Source: Lachancea mirantina (lineage: Eukaryota; Ascomycota; Saccharomycetes; Saccharomycetales; Saccharomycetaceae). Taken from it: a DNA stretch of 64,000 nt. Shown here piece after piece: positions 57,348 to 64,000 of the stretch (the first letter of the stretch is position 1; the number at the start of each line of letters is the position of its first letter). Below the pieces are notes generated by a model. The model made no database searches, had not been told where the DNA came from, and was given only the letters and a program-made list of their open reading frames with translations. A program made the position numbers and the translations under genes. The stretch is taken from contig LT598469.1 in NCBI GenBank assembly GCA_900074745.1, forward strand, positions 744,001 to 808,000, given 5' to 3'.

Positions 57348-58066
57348 CTCGCCTAAATGTAAATTTGTAAATGAATTGAAGCTCTAATAGAAAGCCTCAA
57401 GCCTCAATGGTCTTACTTATATGCCTTGAACCCTCTTGGACTAAAATTTTTCGGTTATACAGAACGCGGTCGCTTAAGTCCAATTTTTCGTACCTTCAGT
57501 GGGCTGACTTAAAACACCAACAAACGAGCCCGGTAAACCTATATTGTAGTCACGTGACCTATTTTCTCTGGCGATGAATCGGGCGACGAGGTGAATCCTG
57601 TAAAGTATCGGTGTATAAGGTCACGGTTCCTCCGATATATCGCGAGTCTGGCCCTAGAAGGTGTCCTCTTATGCCTTCGTAGATAAGTAGTTAGAGTTTT
57701 CCGATACCGGTGAAATGGGGTGGTCAAAGGGATTTCTCGGCTAAGGTGCTGAGCGGCTAAGCTAAGTTTTGAGAAAGAACTTCTCCAATTCCTTAACAAA
57801 ATGACAATCTCGCTTTCGAACACAAATGCTTGCAACTTCTTCTGCTGGGAAGATAGATACAACTGAAGCTACTATATGAAGTATTTGGCGCGTTTAGAAT
57901 TACCTCTTCGTAGGGCCAGGCTATTTATACAGTTATCAATCATTTAATCTTCGAGTCGTGGAACTGATATCGCGCGAGACGGGCGAGCATTGTGTATCAT
58001 TCCCATAGTGCACATAGTTTACCATTTGAACCGAAAAAAGCGAATTGGATTACCCAATCAGTTTGT
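57348..58066. other. HMG1 promoter / FPR3 3' region
   Basis: About 720 bases with TCACGTGA at 57550-57557. A 107-codon minus-strand frame at 57539-57862 looks like chance. No other feature seen. Confidence 0.4.
57550..57557. promoter_or_regulatory. TCACGTGA upstream of HMG1
   Basis: A perfect Cbf1-type palindrome about 205 bases before the HMG1 start codon. Confidence 0.45.
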
Positions 58067-59269
58067 TTATTTCATGGAAACTAATTTAACATCGAAGGTC
58101 AACTCGGAGTTGGCTGGGATGCCTGGAAGAGCCTGTTTTCCGTACGCGTATGGCGCTGGAATAACGATTCTGCGCTCACCACCGACGGCCATGCCGGCAA
58201 CACCGATGTCCCAGCCTTTGATAACCTCGCCACGACCAAGGTTGAAAGAGAAAGGTTTGCCGTTTGTGTTCTTGTCGAAAACTTTACCGTTCTTCAGCTT
58301 TCCGATGTACCTCATGCCAACCTTGCTGCCTCTTTTGGCCAACTTGCCGGTTCCGGTCACACGGTCTTCGATAACTATGCCGCCCTCGAGAACTTTAGTA
58401 GTTTTCTTCTTGGAGGGTCCTTCCTCTAAATCTTTCTTGAATTCGACCTTCTTCTCCTTCTTGTCCTTTTTCTCTTCATCCTTCTTCTCCTTCTTCTGCT
58501 CTTTTTTGCTCTTCTTGGCTTCCTTTGGCTCTTCCACTACAGAAGCTTCTTGCTTTCTCTTCTTGCTTTTGGCACGCTCTTCCTCGTCTCGCTGCACAAG
58601 CTCCTCAATGCGACCCTCGATATCACTAGCGTCTTCTAGATCGTCTAGAATTTCGTCTTCGTCTGGAGTCAAGTCATACTCCTCACTGTCGTAGTCTTCT
58701 TCTCCTTCGTCGTCCTCGTCGTCGTCCCCGTAACGTGGCTGATCAAAGGGATGCTTGACGTAGTTACCAGTTAGATGGACAGGGTAAGAGCCCGTAACAA
58801 CAAACTGGACTTCCTCTTCAGGAGCAATGGTGATGTCAATGGATTGTTGGAACTGGGTCTTGGGCGACAAGGTGAGAACCACGTATTCTTGGAACTCGTC
58901 GTCGAAATCATCCTCGTCCTCTTCTTCCTCCTCGTCCTCTTCTTCCTCCTCAGCTTCGGCCTTCTTACTTTGCTTCTTGCCCTTCTTGGACCTCTTCTCA
59001 TCTTGAGTCTCTTCCTCTTCGTCGTCTAGCTCGTCCTCGTCAAGCTCATCCTCGTCGTAATCACCCAAAATGTCATCATCGTCGGAATAGTCTGGGTTCC
59101 TCTTGATAATTCTCAAGGTAGATGGCTTGTCGTCCTCGTCGATCGCTTCTGGATCCACAGCAGCTAGTGTCAATCTCACGGTTACTGGAACGGTGACATC
59201 AATGGCTGGCGTAGGCGTGTATGGTTCTATCTTAAGGTTATAAGTGGCTAGAGGTAGTAAGTCAGTCAT
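58067..59269 (-). CDS. FPR3: Nucleolar FK506-binding proline isomerase Fpr3/Fpr4
   Basis: A nuclear/nucleolar peptidyl-prolyl isomerase and histone chaperone; counterpart of S. cerevisiae FPR3 (YML074C, about 411 aa) and FPR4. Here 400 aa. The N-terminal nucleoplasmin-like domain (about 1-75 and 125-185) is interrupted by acidic runs of Asp/Glu. A highly basic Lys-rich section (about 230-290) holds the nuclear signals. The C-terminal FKBP domain (about 295-400) has the drug-binding and catalytic residues in [31 protein letters not shown] and [17 protein letters not shown]. Next to HMG1 as in S. cerevisiae. Confidence 0.95.
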   Translation of the reverse strand: MTDLLPLATYNLKIEPYTPTPAIDVTVPVTVRLTLAAVDPEAIDEDDKPSTLRIIKRNPDYSDDDDILGDYDEDELDEDELDDEEEETQDEKRSKKGKKQSKKAEAEEEEEDEEEEEDEDDFDDEFQEYVVLTLSPKTQFQQSIDITIAPEEEVQFVVTGSYPVHLTGNYVKHPFDQPRYGDDDEDDEGEEDYDSEEYDLTPDEDEILDDLEDASDIEGRIEELVQRDEEERAKSKKRKQEASVVEEPKEAKKSKKEQKKEKKDEEKKDKKEKKVEFKKDLEEGPSKKKTTKVLEGGIVIEDRVTGTGKLAKRGSKVGMRYIGKLKNGKVFDKNTNGKPFSFNLGRGEVIKGWDIGVAGMAVGGERRIVIPAPYAYGKQALPGIPANSELTFDVKLVSMK

Positions 59270-59525
59270 GGTTCGGCCTCGAAGTTACTTTGGTGATTAG
59301 TACTAGACATATGCCGATGAGCTGAAGACTTCATCTCATCGTCTTGTATAGTGAAAATTTTCAGAAATGGTCATGTGACTTTCAAAAAGGAAAGCTGCAC
59401 GTGCAAAACCATCGACTCCTATGGAAAAGAAAAGAAGTTCGGCTTAATTCGACACTATTCGGATGCTAGGTATTACTCTGGTGAATATCGCCATGAACGA
59501 AAAGTTGATGAAATTGCAGAAAAAT

Positions 59526-59599
59526 TGATTTCGCCCAGGATCGAACTGGGGACGTTCTGCGTGTTAAGCAGATGCCATAACCGACTAGACCACGAAACC
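59526..59599 (-). tRNA. tV(AAC): tRNA-Val (anticodon AAC)
   Basis: A 74-base tRNA read on the minus strand, starting GGTTTCG and ending CGAAATCA. The acceptor stem pairs, the anticodon stem CTGC/GCAG encloses TTAACAC with anticodon AAC, and the B box reads AGTTCGATCC. It agrees with the S. cerevisiae tRNA-Val(AAC) as I remember it. A T run follows directly in the direction of transcription as Pol III terminator. No intron. Confidence 0.97.
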
Positions 59600-60083
59600 A
59601 ACTTGTTAGTATCAGGCGATCTTGAGAAAGCCATGACTGCAGTTTACTTCCACGCTTTTGGTGAGGTCATTGACGCAGAGAACGGGCTAGCATTAGTGCA
59701 CTTTTTATTAGACCATTGAAAATTTCAGTTAGATATCTCAACCCCCTGAGTCCTTCAGAACATTTTCGCTAACGCTTGGGGTTTTCCTCTTGCTTTCAAG
59801 GCTGTCACCAAATTTCAACAAGTAACGTTTTGTTTAAAATCATGCTAGGTGTCGAAAACAAATATTTGAAATAGGATAAAGAATCAAAAAGCTTCATCGA
59901 AAGGCATCTTCAAAGCTATCAATCACAGAAATGCTAAAGTTCTTGATAAAGTCTTGAAAGATAGTCCTCGAAGGCACTGCGACGCCAGTCGCCTCCTCGA
60001 TGAACTTGATGTGAAATTAGATTGTATACACTTGATGTCAACCCTCAAAGGGAGTAGTACGTACCGTTTACATTCCTGTTAAT
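59600..60083. other. Intergenic tRNA-RPL6
   Basis: About 480 bases. No protein gene; a small nucleolar RNA was considered but box motifs are not convincing. Confidence 0.4.
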
Positions 60084-60976
60084 TTAGAATTTCAACAAGT
60101 GTGGCTTGTCACCGCTCTTCAAAGAGAAAGAGGAAGCCAAGTACTGCTTCAACAATGGAGTCTTCTTGATCTGAGCCAACAAAGCCTTGTCGACAACCTT
60201 TTGGTCCTCGACACGCTCAGCTTGGACTTCCTTCTTAGCTTGTTCGTCACCGAAGAAGTTAGACTCGGCCTTTTGCTTTCTGGTCACCTTTTCTCTGGCA
60301 AAGTAGGAGACGTTGTACTTCTCGACATCGACACCGTCCAACGAGATTCTGGTAGAAGTGGCGATAACATAACGAGCGTTGACTCTTCTCAATGGAACAC
60401 CGTTGACTCTGAATGGACCAGACACCAACAAGGTGTTGTCTTCCAAATGCTTCAAGTAGACGACTCTCTTACCTCTGAAGCGACCGGCCAACAAGATCAA
60501 GACGGTACCTGGAACAAGAGAGGCACGCAACTTCTGTGGGCGAGCGGTCTTTCTGGTTTGCTTGGCGACTGGAACGTCTTCAGCTGGATACCACTTTGGA
60601 ACCTAATCACTGTTAGTATAAATATAAAATGGAGAACACAGAGGAAAGCTTAGAAGGTTGGATGTGGGACTCAAATTGGGTGTTTCCATCACGGTGTGAA
60701 GGGCCTTTTACAGTCTTACCTTGAACTCCTCTCTGGTACAAAGGCAAGTACCAAACTCTGAGCCACTATTCAGGCGCTGGTTCGTAACCAGCATTTTCTT
60801 TGTTGAGTTTGGAAATCATTGGCGTAATGTTGGTCACCACTCCTCTTTGATTCATACGATATCCGTCATTGAAAACATATCTGATATACCCCACCTCAGA
60901 AGACAGCCCACCACCAATTCATTCGATGCTTCTTTTCCTCTTTTTAACGCACATAACATACTCTTTGGGCGCTCAT
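60084..60976 (-). CDS. RPL6: 60S ribosomal protein L6 (eL6, spliced)
   Basis: A large-subunit ribosomal protein. Exon 1 is 60962-60976 (15 bases, M-S-A-Q-R) and exon 2 is 60084-60602; the spliced protein is 177 aa, against 176 in S. cerevisiae Rpl6A (YML073C). The N terminus after splicing reads [14 protein letters not shown], close to MSAQKAPKWYPSED. The core [19 protein letters not shown] and the end GDKPHLLKF are nearly identical to S. cerevisiae. Two Rap1 sites upstream (61304-61318, 61356-61366) show the standard ribosomal-protein promoter. The neighbours FPR3, tRNA and TCB3 keep the S. cerevisiae order. Confidence 0.97.
60603..60961 (-). other. RPL6: RPL6 intron (359 bases)
   Basis: Donor GTATGT at 60961-60956, a perfect TACTAAC branch point near 60613-60619 and acceptor TTAG ending at 60603. 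It is phase 0 after the fifth codon. S. cerevisiae RPL6A and RPL6B have introns at the same place. Confidence 0.95.
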
Positions 60977-61137
60977 TTCGTTGATCTTTCGCTTGCTCGA
61001 AACCTAGGATATCCTGTCTTGAGTTGTTCTGGCAACTTTTTCCAAGAGTTTAGTCAAAGGCTACTCTCCCGGTACTACATCGTATAGTACGAGCGGAGGT
61101 CAGAGTGCTTCCTTCCGCGTCTGTTGGCAGCTCTCAC

Positions 61138-61179
61138 CCTAGGCTCCTGGGATGGGAAGACTGGGCGGAGGAGCCTAGG
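61138..61179. repeat. Inverted repeat CCTAGGCTCCT / AGGAGCCTAGG
   Basis: Perfect 11-base arms (61138-61148 and 61169-61179) with a 20-base purine-rich loop, upstream of RPL6; further CCTAG-type cores occur just after it. Function unknown. Confidence 0.8.
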
Positions 61180-61303
61180 CTGGAGGAGAGCCTAGCAAGC
61201 CCAGGGCCTAGACGGAACGCCTTTCCTTTGGCTGGGACCGAAGTCAGCTGCTTGTCATTTTCAGAACAATAAAAAGCCAGACGACGGAAAGCGGCTTTTA
61301 GAT

Positions 61304-61318
61304 AAAATGTTTGGGTGT
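61304..61318 (-). promoter_or_regulatory. Rap1 site 1 of RPL6
   Basis: Reads ACACCCAAACATTTT on the minus strand, a strong match to the Rap1 consensus, about 330 bases before the RPL6 ATG. Confidence 0.8.
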
Positions 61319-61355
61319 TCACAAATAAAAATGATATAACTTTTAAATTTAGAAT

Positions 61356-61366
61356 ATGTATGGGTG
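61356..61366 (-). promoter_or_regulatory. Rap1 site 2 of RPL6
   Basis: Reads CACCCATACAT on the minus strand, in the same orientation as site 1 and about 50 bases further upstream. Paired tandem Rap1 sites are typical of ribosomal-protein promoters. Confidence 0.75.
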
Positions 61367-61493
61367 ACAGACACAAGGGCACTTGACCACATTGGATCAA
61401 GCAAACAGATGACGGGATACTTCAACAATAGAGCTTCATTAACAGAAGATTCAACGTACTTCTTTGGTAGATTAATACTTAAACTGAACAATT

Positions 61494-64000
61494 TTAATTC
61501 TTGTACTCGAAAGGAATGTCAGGAACAGGCGGAAGATCCTCACTGCCGTAATCAATTTTGACTATGAGATGACCTTTTCCCAGTCGTAAGGATAATTGTC
61601 CCTCCTGCTGTATATGGGGGTCGCCGAGGTTAATTTGAGCAATCCCAAGATCGGTATCCTTGCTGAGCTTGTGAACGAGCACTCCGCCAAAAACTAGGTT
61701 GGCTTCTGGGGAAGCTTTAAATGAACATGTCTCATCGAAGGACGTAAAACCATTACCATCCGTCTTCCTATTCTCAGTGCGGTACAAATGCTTCATACGC
61801 CCTCCCTGTGCAAGAGACACACGGATCTGTATGGCTTTACCAATATTTTCGGCCGCAACTATCGTTACCTTACCTTTGTAAGTGCCATTTGGCGCTAGCG
61901 TACGGGCAAAACTGCTGGTCGATGAAGGAGAGCGCGTGTGGATTGGCCCAGGAGCGCCAGCGATACTCGAGCCTTCTCCATTTTTTTGTTGGGTTGCAGG
62001 TTGCTGGGCTGTTTGAACCTTAGCGTAGCTATTATTGGGCTTCGAAGGGTCAAAATCAAGTGACTTCCGTGCTTCCCCAGAGGCTTGTGCTCTTTTATTG
62101 TCAGGAATTATATCAGAATTATCAGCGTTTTCCCGACTCTTTGACTTCTTAGAAGTCTTCCCTCTCAAAAGTCGCGCACCTTTACTTACACCTCCCAGTC
62201 CCATTCCAGCCGCACTGTGAGCGGCGCCTAGTCCAGCGCCTGCAAATTCCATACCAGCACCCGCAACTCCCATTCCTACATTGGCTGCGCCGCCGATGAC
62301 CTTCCAAGGTTTACCCGTAAGGCTACCCTTCACCGGATCTAGAGGTGGGTACAGGTATCCGGCTTCGAAAGTTATTCCTAGTTTGAGTTTACCCTGAGGT
62401 TCCATGCTCAAATCAAACTCTTGGCCCTTACCTGGAATCAAGGTTTTTAAGTCAACAATACTCGAGCAAAGGAGGTCATTAGAACCCGCTCTATCCCAAT
62501 CATAAATCTCAGCTTTGACTTCACCTCTCGATCTCGAAGGGATAGGGACCTCAAATCTTTGATTCCAAACAGGGCTCAATGTCTTCCTGATAACTTCAGT
62601 CTTCTCGATTTTCCGCCCGTCCACAGAAAAAACGACAAAGGGGTCAGATGCTCCATTTCTGTCATGTGAGGGAACATCTTCGGCGGATATGACATTCAGT
62701 TTGAGGACCCCTGTATCAGAGGCGGTCTCGGAGTCAGGAAGCTGCTTTGCTGCTGGCGTGTAAAGCATTCTCAATTCGATTTCACAACCTTTTTGCTTTA
62801 TAGAGTGAGGCTTCTCGTAGCTGCTCTTCAACAGATCTTTTGTGCCAATGCTAAACTCGTCGAAAATCTCGTCCAACTCGCTAACCTTCTCTTTACGCGT
62901 GATTCTAAAAGTCATTCTGCTATGATCCAAGTCTCGGATGAAGCACGTACCGTTGTCAGGAATAATCTTGCCCATGGTAGCTTTGGCAGTGGTCAACACA
63001 GGGATTGGAAAATCATCTAAGATGAGCTGCAGGAAAGCAGTCTTCCTGGTCAGTGTTCCCCTCAAAATTTGCAAATTTATAACACCTTGATTAAATTTTA
63101 ACAATTCGTCAAGGGTCTTCTTTTCCTTAGTGTCCATACCGAGAGCAAGCTGGTCCGTGTCCTCAACCTCGACAACCTCATATTTATCTGGATGTTTCTC
63201 CATTTCCTCCCGGAGTTGCAGCTGCTCCTTTTCGAACTCTTTCTTCTTCTTTTCCTGTTGGGCTTCGAGCTGTTCAACTCTAGCCAATTCATCAGGACCA
63301 TACACAGGCAGGATTGGAATAAAAGACATCGAAACATTAAAATAGCTCTTGGTGAGTTCCATTTTCTCGTTAAGCAAGCGACATTGTGATGTCTTTCCTT
63401 GTTCAATGGGCACGTATTTTCCGGTTTCATGGTCCTTTTCAACAAGTTTAGTTACGGGAATATCATATGAGCCGATATGGCGATCTTTACCCACGTGTTG
63501 GTAGTCCATTAGCTCAATGGATAGCTTTTGATTTTCTGAAGTGATGGGCACAAAGGTGACAGTATTGAAGTTTGGGCTCCTGTTCTCCGAAAAGTAATGG
63601 GTGCGTTGCACTATCTTTCTATTGAGTCGTATTATAGCGTAAGGATCAATATCACCGACACCTGAGAGATTTTCGCTAATCAAAGCATCCATTAGATGCA
63701 ATCTAATGGCACCGATAGGCTCTTTTCTCGCATTTGCAGGAGCGAATGACCCCGTCATAGCAACAGGCTTCCACTGGGCAGAAACTATGATCTGGCCTTG
63801 TGAGGAACCACGTAGCGTCATCTGCTCAAGGCTAGGCAGCGCCATTAAGTCTTCTACCGTTGACGAGTATTCGCATAGTAGTTCTTTCCCGCGTACAGTT
63901 TCATCAAAAACCTTGAATTCCAGAGTACAATTTTTCTTTGACGGAATTAGCACCTCATTAGTTTCTTGCCAGGACGGCTCTTTGATTCGTCTAAGGGTTC
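61494..64000 (-). CDS. TCB3: Tricalbin Tcb3, C-terminal part (runs off the window)
   Basis: The 3' portion of a tricalbin gene; the frame stays open to the window edge and continues beyond it. Tricalbins tether the ER to the plasma membrane through an SMP lipid-transfer domain and several C2 domains. The visible part (about 835 codons) has C2-type segments such as IRLHLMDALISENLSGVGDIDPYAII and VLKLNVISAEDVPSHDRNGASDPFVVF with Asp residues for calcium, a coiled Glu/Lys stretch, a Gly/Ala-rich segment, and a last C2 domain near the C terminus. S. cerevisiae Tcb3 (YML072C) is about 1545 aa and is the RPL6A neighbour, so roughly half is missing here. Confidence 0.93.
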   Translation of the reverse strand, partial: TLRRIKEPSWQETNEVLIPSKKNCTLEFKVFDETVRGKELLCEYSSTVEDLMALPSLEQMTLRGSSQGQIIVSAQWKPVAMTGSFAPANARKEPIGAIRLHLMDALISENLSGVGDIDPYAIIRLNRKIVQRTHYFSENRSPNFNTVTFVPITSENQKLSIELMDYQHVGKDRHIGSYDIPVTKLVEKDHETGKYVPIEQGKTSQCRLLNEKMELTKSYFNVSMSFIPILPVYGPDELARVEQLEAQQEKKKKEFEKEQLQLREEMEKHPDKYEVVEVEDTDQLALGMDTKEKKTLDELLKFNQGVINLQILRGTLTRKTAFLQLILDDFPIPVLTTAKATMGKIIPDNGTCFIRDLDHSRMTFRITRKEKVSELDEIFDEFSIGTKDLLKSSYEKPHSIKQKGCEIELRMLYTPAAKQLPDSETASDTGVLKLNVISAEDVPSHDRNGASDPFVVFSVDGRKIEKTEVIRKTLSPVWNQRFEVPIPSRSRGEVKAEIYDWDRAGSNDLLCSSIVDLKTLIPGKGQEFDLSMEPQGKLKLGITFEAGYLYPPLDPVKGSLTGKPWKVIGGAANVGMGVAGAGMEFAGAGLGAAHSAAGMGLGGVSKGARLLRGKTSKKSKSRENADNSDIIPDNKRAQASGEARKSLDFDPSKPNNSYAKVQTAQQPATQQKNGEGSSIAGAPGPIHTRSPSSTSSFARTLAPNGTYKGKVTIVAAENIGKAIQIRVSLAQGGRMKHLYRTENRKTDGNGFTSFDETCSFKASPEANLVFGGVLVHKLSKDTDLGIAQINLGDPHIQQEGQLSLRLGKGHLIVKIDYGSEDLPPVPDIPFEYKN

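Noticed and set aside
57539-57862. 107-codon minus-strand frame upstream of HMG1
   Set aside because: Arg/Ser-rich, contains the promoter palindrome and resembles no protein family.
59351-59719. 122-codon plus-strand frame
   Set aside because: It runs straight through the tRNA-Val gene on the other strand, so it is a chance frame.
59880-60080. Possible box C/D small nucleolar RNA before RPL6
   Set aside because: A C-box-like GATGAA occurs but no matching D box and terminal stem could be seen.

Overview
This is a stretch of nuclear chromosome from a budding yeast of the Saccharomycetaceae that branched off before the whole-genome duplication, most like Lachancea or a close relative. I infer this from dense, mostly intronless genes with S. 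cerevisiae-like proteins, yeast splice signals (GTATGT, TACTAAC), a tRNA-Val(AAC) that matches my memory of the S. cerevisiae gene, and gene order. Orthologues from two S. cerevisiae sister regions are interleaved along one chromosome: YBR222C-YBR212W with YGL055-YGL062, then YJR125-YJR129 with YML072-YML081. That is the ancestral unduplicated order. The exact species cannot be named from this window alone. Lengths and positions in S. cerevisiae are quoted from memory. Starts were reset to ATG wherever the longest open frame began at a non-ATG codon. || Left part (1-25.5 kb): PCS60, PDB1, the acetyl-CoA transporter-like YBR220C, SCS3 and MED31 (divergent), pyruvate carboxylase, DUO1, an unrecognised gene with an N-myristoylation-like start, ATG12, YBP1/YBP2, HPC2 (tiny spliced first exon), PKP2, RAD6 (spliced), GEP7 and SDS23. 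|| Middle (25.5-40 kb): the SDS23-OLE1 neighbourhood, adjacent loci in S. cerevisiae, is opened up by about 5 kb. This gap holds a short-chain dehydrogenase with a pleiotropic-drug-response-type promoter element, plus several decayed LTR relics of a Ty1/copia-type element. OLE1, MET8 and NGR1 follow. Then comes a visibly GC-rich pair, DAL2 (allantoicase) and EFM3 (eEF2 methyltransferase), with a GC-palindromic satellite between them. This marks the junction between the two synteny blocks. || Right part (40-64 kb): an RSF2/TDA9 zinc-finger regulator, DUS1, a YML079W cupin, VPS70, CPR3, ENT3, BET5 (spliced), WAR1, HMG1 (sterol pathway), FPR3, tRNA-Val, RPL6 (spliced, with two Rap1 sites) and the 3' part of a TCB3 tricalbin that runs off the window. 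|| Functional links: PDB1, PKP2, PYC, YBR220C and PCS60 all touch pyruvate or acyl-CoA metabolism; OLE1, SCS3, HMG1 and TCB3 touch lipids and the ER. These are scattered housekeeping genes, not a pathway cluster. The palindrome TCACGTGA (Cbf1-type) recurs in many promoters. I see no wholly new system. The best leads are four extra introns or tiny exons, one unrecognised lineage gene, three short candidate genes, the SDR insertion, and the repeat structures.
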